Below are positions 1 through 7,157 of a stretch of 64,000 bases of DNA, piece by piece. The translations under genes were made by a program, and so were the position numbers. Within the stretch, counting starts at the first letter, position 1. Each line of letters opens with the position of its first letter. The stretch is from contig NZ_CP035382.1 of the NCBI RefSeq assembly GCF_006874705.1, positions 2,232,001 to 2,296,000 on the forward strand, read 5' to 3'. Source of the DNA: Leclercia adecarboxylata. Its GTDB lineage: Bacteria > Pseudomonadota > Gammaproteobacteria > Enterobacterales > Enterobacteriaceae. The notes below the pieces were generated by a model that was given only the letters and a program-made list of their open reading frames with translations, was not told the DNA's origin and searched no databases.

Positions 1-41
1 GGGCCAGGTTTATAAGTGCCCGAACTGATATATAACTATTT

Positions 42-84
42 ATTCCCGTCTTTTGTATAAACAATATGAATAAAAGACGGGAGT
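42..84. repeat. Inverted repeat downstream of the microcin operon
   Basis: The arms CCCGTCTTTT (45-54) and AAAAGACGGG (72-81) are perfect complements around a 17-base loop, and up to three more pairs extend the stem outward. It lies about 40 bases past the stop codon of the leftward gene ending at 123. Neither side carries a clear T-run, so it may be a factor-dependent terminator, an mRNA-stabilising hairpin or a protein-binding site. Confidence 0.5.
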
Positions 85-122
85 AATCTTTGAACGGGAA
101 AATTAACTGTTCACATTTTCCG

Positions 123-1007
123 TTATTTATTTTCAGCGTAAACCAGATTTTTTTGGCTTTCTTTACAGAATTTATGCAAATAGTCCAGGCTTTGTTGCAT
201 GGTTAAAACCTCATCTGATTTTGAAGGGATAATTCTCCAAAAAGATTGCTGCAAAGTATATTTACTCTTTAATTCAGTAATGATAGGTATTAACATACTT
301 AAACGATATATTAAATCGTTAAGCTCTTTTGTATTAGGCTGAATATTAGTCTTGATAATTACCCCTGCAAGGATTCGCTCACCTTTATCTGTGCCAAAGC
401 TATAAAGTATAGCCATGTAATTAGCGAACAAGCTTTTTTTCCAATCAGGATGTTCTATTTCTTTGTAGTTGAAATATTCATGATCCACCAAGTCAACCGA
501 ATACATAAGAATAAAATCTACTAACGAAATTATCTGATTTGTAGTATCAGGATCTTCAATAATTGTCATAGATTTTTGGATAGAAGCAATGATGATTTCT
601 ATCTGAAAATCATTAATATTAAGGTTAATAATGCTTTGATCCTGCATCATCAAAATTAAATTAAAATGTTCATCTTTATTTTTTAATGCTAAAGACGTAA
701 CCAGCAATGCTTCATTAGGTTGTTCTAATTCAGAAATATCAATAGCAGGGATGTTATTGATAAGTGCCTTAGTCGCATCCATTGATTTACTTTTAGAAAT
801 TTCGACATTTTCAGGAGAAGCCTGCTGTAACTTATCGTGCCTACTCTTCAGTATAATCAATAGTTCAAGCAATTCCGTTGGCCGTAAATAGATAAGATGG
901 TTAGCATCGCTAATGGTTTTAAATTTTAAAGCGATTGCTAAAAGGCGGTTTTCATATTTTATGGCCGCCGAATTCATGCCTGTAATAGTATTTTTGTCAA
1001 TGTTCAT
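123..1007 (-). CDS. Uncharacterised protein of the microcin secretion cluster
   Basis: I do not recognise this 294-residue protein. It has no signal peptide or clear membrane segment; it is predicted soluble and rich in Ile, Leu, Asn and Lys, with amphipathic stretches such as the 'LRPTELLELLIIL' region near residue 45. The ATG at 1007 is preferred because AAGGA lies six bases upstream; an in-frame TTG at 1031 would almost touch the exporter stop. It is the last gene of the leftward exporter cluster, immediately after the ABC transporter, so a role in peptide production, export or self-protection is an inference from position only. Low GC matches its neighbours. Confidence 0.75.
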   Translation of the reverse strand: MNIDKNTITGMNSAAIKYENRLLAIALKFKTISDANHLIYLRPTELLELLIILKSRHDKLQQASPENVEISKSKSMDATKALINNIPAIDISELEQPNEALLVTSLALKNKDEHFNLILMMQDQSIINLNINDFQIEIIIASIQKSMTIIEDPDTTNQIISLVDFILMYSVDLVDHEYFNYKEIEHPDWKKSLFANYMAILYSFGTDKGERILAGVIIKTNIQPNTKELNDLIYRLSMLIPIITELKSKYTLQQSFWRIIPSKSDEVLTMQQSLDYLHKFCKESQKNLVYAENK

Positions 1008-1033
1008 ATGAATTCCTTTTCGGTATTTCAATA

Positions 1034-3151
1034 TTAAGCTTGCTTTGCATACACTGACAAATCAATGATGCGATCTGCAGATGCAATAGTAGAGGGTCGA
1101 TGAGCAACAATTATACGGGTAATGCTTAAATCTGAAATGGATTTATTAATATATGATTCATTAGCTAAATCAAGATGACTGGTTGCTTCATCCATAAATA
1201 ATATACTTGGTTTGCGATATAATGCGCGAGCAATCAGCAAACGTTGTTTTTGGCCTCCAGAAATGCCCAAGCCAAGCTCACCAATAATTGTTTCGTAACC
1301 CATCGGCATCTTCATTATTTCGTCGTGGATATTACTACGCCGCGCGCATTCAATAACAAAATCTTGATCGCCATTATCCTCAAAACCACAAATATTCTCG
1401 AAGATAGAACCTGAGAAGAGCCTGTCTTCCTGGAGAACACATACAGCACTTTGTCGGAAATTGTTTAAACCAATCTTGGTAATGTCAAGGTTATCAGCCA
1501 GCACTTTACCTGTTGTTGGCGAAAGTAACCCACACATCACTTTCAGTAATGTGGTTTTTCCTACTCCTGAAGGCCCAATTAACGCAACTGACTCGCCTGG
1601 CGACACAGTTAATGATAAATTTGCAAAAACAGGCTGTGAGAATGGATCATATTGATAACTAATATTATCGACTTCAAGTTTTATACCAACATTTTCTTCA
1701 AAAACGCGGCGTGATGGTAGTTCCGCTTCAGGCTCACTGAAAACAATTTCGGAAATCCTCTCATTATGAAGAGATAACATTCTTAACTGCATAAATAGAT
1801 CGACAAGGCTTGATGCGCGTTGAGAAAACTGACCACGATAGGCATTAAACGCCATAAACATACCAAGTGTCATTTTATTATCAACGACCATAAGGGCCCC
1901 AAGCCATAGTATAGCAACTTGATCAATTGATGAAATTAATGTGTTTATCCCACCAAACATCATATCAAATCTTGTCTGTTTTATACCAGCATTACAGGCT
2001 TCAATATTAATATTAAGCCAGTGTTTTGAACGGCGTTCTTTTAAATTCAATGCCTTAATTGTTGAAATGCCATATAGCGATTCCATAAAGTGAGAACTGG
2101 AACGTGCGCCCTTTATGACCTGTTCTTCTGAAACACGGCGGTAAAAGCGATAGGTAGCGAGTCGCATAATTGCATAACATAACGTAAATCCTATTACGAC
2201 CCAACTCAGCCATCCACCATACAGGAATAACATAATGAGTAGTCCGATCGTCATTATTGTGTTTATGATTCCAGAAACAATACTATTGGTGAACGTTGAG
2301 CGAATCGTATCCAGAGATGAAAATCGGGATTGAATATCGCCTAAATGCCTTTTTTCAAAATAAGAAAGTGGTAAACTACTTAAATGGTCGAATAAAGTTG
2401 TTTTCCATTGAATATTAGTTAAAGTATTAAGCGTCAACGACGTCCATGCCCTGAGCATGCTAATAAAAGAACTAAATAGTGTAAAAGCGACCAAACCTAT
2501 ACAGATAACAGCGAGCAGGCTTTGGTCATGTGCCATAATTACATGGTCTGTAACTAACTGCGTGCCAATTGGTAGTAACAAGCCGATAGCTTCGATAACT
2601 ACCGAAAAAGCGAATATCTTTAGTAACGTGCTTTTAAGCCCAACAATATTCCGCATTAAATCCAGTAAACGCAAGCGCGTTTTCAGTTTTTCCTGCTGGA
2701 AATTTTGGGTAGGCCATAATTCTAACGCCACCCCAGAAAAGTTATTTGACATCTCCTGAATGCCGATAATACGCTTACCAAGAGATGGATCATGAATAAC
2801 AAAGCTAGATTTACGAACTTTAGTTAATACAACATAATGATTCATATCCCAATGAAGAACACAAGGTAATTTTAGCTGGTTAATCTCATCGAGATCTAAT
2901 GATAATGCCCGCGATTGCAATCCAGCATGGGTAGCCGTTTTGCTCAATGAAAGAAGCGTTACGCCCTGCGCTGGACTGCCATAGCGAGAACGGAAATTAA
3001 ACAGGTCGATTTCAAGCCCATAATATCCGCAAACCATGGCAAGACACGCGATACCACATTCAGTTGCTTCAGATTGTAAAATTACAGGTGTTTTCTTAAA
3101 AAATGAAAAATTTAATCTTTTCGTGATATTGTCAAATAACGTGTTAGTCAC
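1034..3151 (-). CDS. Peptidase-containing ABC exporter (CvaB/MchF type)
   Basis: This 705-residue bacteriocin exporter is predicted to cut double-glycine-type leaders and move the mature peptide across the inner membrane. The N-terminal C39 peptidase domain (about 1-135) keeps the Cys32, His105 and Asp121 triad in ECGIAC, NHYVVL and DPSLG. Transmembrane helices follow (about 170-440). The C-terminal ATPase has Walker A GPSGVGKTT near 526, signature ISGGQKQR near 630 and Walker B ILFMDE near 650. All key residues are present, so it should be active. It overlaps the upstream HlyD-type gene by eight bases, indicating translational coupling. Likely substrates are the two precursors upstream and perhaps the orphan precursor near purA. 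An outer-membrane TolC would come from elsewhere. Confidence 0.95.
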   Translation of the reverse strand: MTNTLFDNITKRLNFSFFKKTPVILQSEATECGIACLAMVCGYYGLEIDLFNFRSRYGSPAQGVTLLSLSKTATHAGLQSRALSLDLDEINQLKLPCVLHWDMNHYVVLTKVRKSSFVIHDPSLGKRIIGIQEMSNNFSGVALELWPTQNFQQEKLKTRLRLLDLMRNIVGLKSTLLKIFAFSVVIEAIGLLLPIGTQLVTDHVIMAHDQSLLAVICIGLVAFTLFSSFISMLRAWTSLTLNTLTNIQWKTTLFDHLSSLPLSYFEKRHLGDIQSRFSSLDTIRSTFTNSIVSGIINTIMTIGLLIMLFLYGGWLSWVVIGFTLCYAIMRLATYRFYRRVSEEQVIKGARSSSHFMESLYGISTIKALNLKERRSKHWLNINIEACNAGIKQTRFDMMFGGINTLISSIDQVAILWLGALMVVDNKMTLGMFMAFNAYRGQFSQRASSLVDLFMQLRMLSLHNERISEIVFSEPEAELPSRRVFEENVGIKLEVDNISYQYDPFSQPVFANLSLTVSPGESVALIGPSGVGKTTLLKVMCGLLSPTTGKVLADNLDITKIGLNNFRQSAVCVLQEDRLFSGSIFENICGFEDNGDQDFVIECARRSNIHDEIMKMPMGYETIIGELGLGISGGQKQRLLIARALYRKPSILFMDEATSHLDLANESYINKSISDLSITRIIVAHRPSTIASADRIIDLSVYAKQA

Positions 3152-4430
3152 TGATCGGGCCTCTTACACTTTGAGCGATATTATAAAAAGGAGTAAACAT
3201 CCACATGTATAAAGGCCGCTTCTCAAGAAATACAATGGCTTGAGCCTTTAATCCGTTTGTTAAATATAATTTCTTATTGTTATAAATAAAACCTGTGTTT
3301 TTTATTTTTATTATGGTCTTATAAAGAGCTAATTCTTGCTGGTTGGTTCCATTAGAAATGTTTGTATATTCATTCATTTCTTGCCTTGATGAAGGGATCG
3401 TTGATATCGAGACTATTTCACCAGGGAATTGACCAAATTTGTCTGAAGGAAAAGCATCATAGCGTATATTTACAATATCTCCCTTTTTAACATAAGGAAT
3501 ACTATTGTTAGGCAGCCATAGTACCAAAAAATATTCCACATTACCTGTAGGCTTAATTTGAGCCAAACTGCTTCCTCTATCAATCATTTGGCCTACTGTA
3601 GCTGCTATTGATTCAATCTTCCCATCTGCGGTAGCTTTGATTACTATGGTACCATTTGCATTTGATTCTAATTTTTGATTTTTATAATCATTAATAAAAT
3701 TTTCTTGGCTGGTGATTTGATTATCAAAATCACCTGCCTTGGTTACCAAGTCGCTTTCTAATTGATTCAATTGTGACTCTTGTTGCATCTTTTGACTGAC
3801 AAGTGACTGATAAGTACTTTGCTGCTGAAAGTAAAGAGAATGTTGATAATTGTATTGATCCTTAGTAATTAAGCCTTTTTTCAAATACGTATCATAGCTG
3901 CTTAAATTCTCTTTCATTTTAGCTAACCCTACATTTGTATCAGCGAGCATTTTATTAGTTTCTTTCAGTGAAACCTTATGCCGATGAATTTGCTTATTCA
4001 ATACATCTAACGTCTCTTGTTTGCTTTGAAGCGTTTTCTGAATGATTTTTTCGGCATTAGCGATTTTTTGACTAAATACTTCATTCATAGTATCGGAGAC
4101 ATTACCTACTGTCGTATTCCTCGATACATCAATCTCATAAAGGGGGGTTCCTTTTTCAACAATGCTTCCTACATTGATATATTTATTAAGTATAAAACCT
4201 TGTTGTGGGGAAAATACATTAATTGAATGTGGGACTGTGATGACCTCCCCACGAACATCAATGCGTTGGGTATAGCTACAAAAACGTAGTGTTAAAATCA
4301 GTGATATAAAAAAAACTAGCGAGAGTAGAGTTACAATCCAGGTGGGAATTCCCGCCAAAAGCAACGCTTTCCCCTTCCAGTGACTCTTTTTATATTCAAT
4401 AGCTTCCTTTCTATATAAATTGTTTGCCAT
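3144..4430 (-). CDS. HlyD-family membrane fusion protein (CvaA/MchE type)
   Basis: This 428-residue periplasmic adaptor should bridge the exporter to a TolC-like outer-membrane channel. One membrane segment lies near residues 24-49, after a basic cytoplasmic tail. A lipoyl-like half follows (around 75-95, 'GSIVEKGTPLYEID'), then a long Gln- and Lys-rich coiled coil (about 125-245), the second lipoyl half ('GKIESIAATVGQMIDRG') and a beta-barrel region. The layout matches CvaA, MchE and other adaptors of type I export of small peptides. Its 3' end overlaps the exporter gene, so the two are co-transcribed. It is separated from the precursor genes by 352 bases and may have its own promoter there. 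Confidence 0.92.
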   Translation of the reverse strand: MANNLYRKEAIEYKKSHWKGKALLLAGIPTWIVTLLSLVFFISLILTLRFCSYTQRIDVRGEVITVPHSINVFSPQQGFILNKYINVGSIVEKGTPLYEIDVSRNTTVGNVSDTMNEVFSQKIANAEKIIQKTLQSKQETLDVLNKQIHRHKVSLKETNKMLADTNVGLAKMKENLSSYDTYLKKGLITKDQYNYQHSLYFQQQSTYQSLVSQKMQQESQLNQLESDLVTKAGDFDNQITSQENFINDYKNQKLESNANGTIVIKATADGKIESIAATVGQMIDRGSSLAQIKPTGNVEYFLVLWLPNNSIPYVKKGDIVNIRYDAFPSDKFGQFPGEIVSISTIPSSRQEMNEYTNISNGTNQQELALYKTIIKIKNTGFIYNNKKLYLTNGLKAQAIVFLEKRPLYMWMFTPFYNIAQSVRGPISD

Positions 4431-4782
4431 TTAAATCACTTTATTAATCTCGAATGGTTTTAAAGATAAGCTAATACAGGTTAGAAATATAACATTATCT
4501 TGTTTTAGCGAAAATATCACGGCATCATTTGATTCATTGATATTATAGTAATTATTGTGCTAATAAATAATATGCATATTAATACTATTACAGACAAAAT
4601 AAAAATAAAGCGCCATAAAATCCTTTATATTATCGAATTAAATGACGCTTAAATATTTATTCAGCAAATGCTCATCATCTGCTTATCGCTAAATAATATA
4701 TGCTAACTAAAAAGAAAATAGCAATTTAGATTTACTAAATACCGATTTTCGAGTTATCATCATTATCTGGCTTAGCTTTTAA
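4431..4782. other. AT-rich gap between adaptor and first precursor
   Basis: These 352 bases are very AT-rich and rich in stop codons on both strands. The longest ATG-started frame I found is 26 codons (4572-4652, plus strand) and has no convincing ribosome-binding site. I see no immunity-protein candidate. The gap probably holds the promoter and leader of the adaptor-exporter genes and the 3' end of the precursor transcript. Confidence 0.6.
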
Positions 4783-5175
4783 TTACAAATAGCTAGGAGC
4801 ATTCGGTTTAAAACCTCCGCCAGTACCGTTCAGAACGCTATCAACGACAGAGAGAGCCATCTGTTCAGCCCATGCAGCACCATTATAAGCGCCTAAAATA
4901 GCACCACTAAGTCCACCCTGAATAAATCCCCAGATGGATGAAACAATCAAAGAGACGTTGCCGACGCCCAGAATGCCTCCGGTTGCTCCTTGAGACGAAA
5001 GAGCACCCTGAAGAGCACCCTGAAGAGCACCTGCTGTAGCCGCGCTAGAAAAGCCAAGAATACCACCGACAGCGCCATCTACAATACTCATAAAGAAGTT
5101 TTGGCTACCGTCCATAAGTTGCTTCAAACCAGCACCGGATACTTCATTCATTTCGATTAACGATAATTCTTTCAT
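4783..5175 (-). CDS. Class II microcin-like precursor 1
   Basis: This 130-residue secreted peptide precursor has a 15-residue leader, MKELSLIEMNEVSGA, of the MRELTLNE...VSGG class recognised by C39 exporters. The Gly-Ala ending resembles that of microcin N. Cleavage would leave a 115-residue mature part that is hydrophobic and packed with small residues and GxxxG-like spacing, ending in 'GTGGGFKPN'. AAGGAAG seven bases before the ATG supports the start. It is paralogous to the next gene upstream, with the closest match in the leader and the C-terminal half. It differs by a short internal 'LQGA' duplication. A membrane-active bacteriocin is the best guess; other secreted peptide roles are possible. 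No adjacent immunity gene is visible. Confidence 0.85.
   Translation of the reverse strand: MKELSLIEMNEVSGAGLKQLMDGSQNFFMSIVDGAVGGILGFSSAATAGALQGALQGALSSQGATGGILGVGNVSLIVSSIWGFIQGGLSGAILGAYNGAAWAEQMALSVVDSVLNGTGGGFKPNAPSYL
5003..5036. repeat. Short tandem repeat inside precursor 1
   Basis: The unit GAAGAGCACCCT (plus strand) is repeated almost head to tail, giving an in-frame 'LQGALQGAL' stretch in the peptide. The paralogous precursor has only a single 'LQGG' at the same place, so this looks like a recent in-frame duplication of 12 bases. Confidence 0.65.
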
Positions 5176-5296
5176 TTTATTTCTTCCTTGATTAAAATAA
5201 AAACAGTTAAAATATACTGATTTATTTTATGATATTTTAAAGTAAAATTGTTACAGAAATTAAGAGTAATATTTCTTATAACCTTTATGTTACTGT

Positions 5297-5662
5297 TTAG
5301 TTTGGTTTGTAACCACCGCCAGTGCCATTCAGAACGCCTTCAAAAAACTGATTTGCAACATTAGCTGAATGTTCGGAACCAAAGTATGCACCATTAATAA
5401 TACCCAGTATCCCCCCTTGGATGCAGCCCCAGGTGGTAGCAACTAAAAGCGCGATAGCCCCTATACCAAAAATACCCGCATTAGGTCCTTGGGAAGTCAG
5501 GCCACCTTGCAGTGCGCCTGGCATTGCATAAGCTACAAGACCCAGAGCCCCGCCAAGTACAGCATCTGCCAAACCTTGCAGAACATTCTGGCTACCATCA
5601 AGAATTTGTTTGATGCCTGCGCCAGATACTTCATTCATTTCAAAAATGGTTAATTCTTTCAT
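5297..5662 (-). CDS. Class II microcin-like precursor 2
   Basis: This 121-residue precursor is paralogous to precursor 1. The leader MKELTIFEMNEVSGA is followed by a 106-residue hydrophobic, Gly/Ala-rich mature part that ends in 'GTGGGYKPN'. The ATG at 5662 is chosen because AGGGA stands six bases upstream and the leader then matches the other two precursors exactly in length; in-frame starts at 5668 and 5698 are less likely. The 121-base gap to precursor 1 suggests either one transcript or separate promoters. Two similar glycine-zipper peptides side by side could act together as a two-peptide bacteriocin, or one may be a diverging copy. Function is inferred from leader and exporter context only. 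Confidence 0.85.
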   Translation of the reverse strand: MKELTIFEMNEVSGAGIKQILDGSQNVLQGLADAVLGGALGLVAYAMPGALQGGLTSQGPNAGIFGIGAIALLVATTWGCIQGGILGIINGAYFGSEHSANVANQFFEGVLNGTGGGYKPN

Positions 5663-5842
5663 TTTCATTCCCTTTATCTGTTGATAAACATTATGCAACT
5701 ATATTTTTGCTAATGCTGGCTTCGTTAATAATTGAAATCAAGGTCGTTAGAGCATAACTAACATACCGGGAGCTATTCTATATACACAGAAAAATTTGAA
5801 TCAATCTAATGCTGAATAATTCACTAATGTTTTAAACTGTTC

Positions 5843-6016
5843 ATGTATAAATTAAATGGTAATGAGCCTCATTCATGTACGTATCAATGGTTGTTTGCAA
5901 TAAGTTCTTCGGTAGTAAAATCAGAAGTGAAGATACAAAGATATAAAGCATTGACTGATTCTATAAATCTTAAAGGTTCAAATATAGATGTAAAAAATAT
6001 TACAATGAAGAGTTGA
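5843..6016 (+). CDS. Possible small ORF, 57 codons
   Basis: An ATG-started frame of 57 codons begins MYKLNGNEPHSC and ends NITMKS. It lies on the strand opposite to its neighbours and has no good ribosome-binding site. The composition is polar and Lys/Ser-rich with at most one short hydrophobic patch ('WLFAISSSVV'). It could be a gene remnant or chance. It is recorded because no immunity gene has been found for the adjacent precursors. Confidence 0.15.
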   Translation: MYKLNGNEPHSCTYQWLFAISSSVVKSEVKIQRYKALTDSINLKGSNIDVKNITMKS

Positions 6017-6084
6017 CGAAGCTTTCATTCTATCGAGTTAGAGTACGATTCGCAGGGCTTTAACTTTGATTCTGGAGATAGTGT

Positions 6085-6119
6085 ACGCCATAGCTCTCAA
6101 GAGTAGGAAGCTATGGCGT
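6085..6119. terminator. Perfect 11-bp inverted repeat after the fimbrial operon
   Basis: ACGCCATAGCT (6085-6095) pairs with AGCTATGGCGT (6109-6119) across a 13-base loop, just past the adhesin stop codon at 6128. The place and strength suggest a transcript end for the leftward fimbrial operon, though no T-run follows on that strand. Confidence 0.5.
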
Positions 6120-6127
6120 GTCTCTGA

Positions 6128-7141
6128 TCATTCCTCTTGAACAATAACCTCGAATATAGCATTTACTTTTCCTGGTTTTGGAGAACTACCAGTAATATAG
6201 TAATCTGCGGTGAGATTAATTGATTGGGTGGTGGCTGTGCTTACAAAGCTATATGCCTTATAGTTATAAAATTTTATTGGATTGGAGTCTTTGTCTCTAA
6301 TCATGAAACCAACATTTTCTGCGCCAATTGGCGGTGAAACTGAATTCAACAACACTCCATTGGTTGTCGATGAAGACATCGTTATCGGGTTGAACCAGTA
6401 AATATGTTTAGCTCCAGAAGAGGTTGCCGGGCAGTTAATGCTTAGATTAATTGCTTGCTTTTTAGCTGTCATAGCTTTACCTGCTTTGATAAGTTCAGAC
6501 AACTCAATTTTAGGTAAATTAATGACACTTTTCCCAGGGGAGATATTACAACTCGTTTGTCGATAGTTAAAAGCCCCGAGCTTTAAATATACCTGCAACA
6601 GTAATGCATCTCGTGTCTTAGTTTGAATTTGCTTAGGAGTACCTGCACGATAAGTTACATCTATTAGTATCGGGCCTGCAATGCTTGTATCAATAGGATC
6701 TTTAGTTTTGATCAACCAAACAGTTATCTGTTCTGTTTTGGAAGTTCCACCATTAATTATTGGAACTGTACCAAATTCGGCTGGGACTGGCCGATAGTTA
6801 TTACCTGTTGTTGCATCGGAGATTTGAAAACCAATACCTTTGATACCTGTTTCGTACACGGGTTTACCTTGAATGCCTGTTACACCCGGAGCAGGGCTTA
6901 CAGAAGGGGATGCCTCCACCGCATAGACATCCGTTGCGGCACAGTTAGAAGTAGTCCTCATTCCTGAAACATTGCCGCCATAGGTTTGGACTGCTAACAC
7001 TGTTCCCGCTGGTATTGAATCATCCGCAAGAATTTTGGATGGCATCGGAAAGTTGATCGTTTGTATCGACCCGCCGTAAGTACAGTTTGCTGTTACCTGG
7101 AAGCTGAATAATAACCCTAATAAAATGGCAAATCTTTTCAT
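6128..7141 (-). CDS. Fimbrial tip adhesin (two-domain, FimH-like)
   Basis: This 337-residue protein is the last gene of the fimbrial operon. The ATG at 7141 gives a clear signal peptide (MKRFAILLGLLFSFQVTA) with cleavage before NCTYGG; a longer reading from 7195 would bury it. An N-terminal receptor-binding-type region (about 20-190) is followed by a pilin domain (about 200-337) with a Cys pair and a C-terminal beta strand ending 'FEVIVQEE', suited to donor-strand exchange. Size and last position match tip adhesins rather than shaft subunits. The ligand cannot be read from the sequence. It overlaps nothing but starts 16 bases after the usher stop, so it is co-expressed with the usher. Confidence 0.85.
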   Translation of the reverse strand: MKRFAILLGLLFSFQVTANCTYGGSIQTINFPMPSKILADDSIPAGTVLAVQTYGGNVSGMRTTSNCAATDVYAVEASPSVSPAPGVTGIQGKPVYETGIKGIGFQISDATTGNNYRPVPAEFGTVPIINGGTSKTEQITVWLIKTKDPIDTSIAGPILIDVTYRAGTPKQIQTKTRDALLLQVYLKLGAFNYRQTSCNISPGKSVINLPKIELSELIKAGKAMTAKKQAINLSINCPATSSGAKHIYWFNPITMSSSTTNGVLLNSVSPPIGAENVGFMIRDKDSNPIKFYNYKAYSFVSTATTQSINLTADYYITGSSPKPGKVNAIFEVIVQEE

Positions 7142-7157
7142 TCCGAATTTTCCCTGT

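Larger units (their letters stand above)
5663..6127. other. AT-rich spacer between microcin and fimbrial clusters
   Basis: These 465 bases separate two leftward clusters. They hold the probable promoter of precursor 2, a weak 57-codon plus-strand frame (5843-6016) and a strong inverted repeat (6085-6119). No confident gene is visible. Confidence 0.6.
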
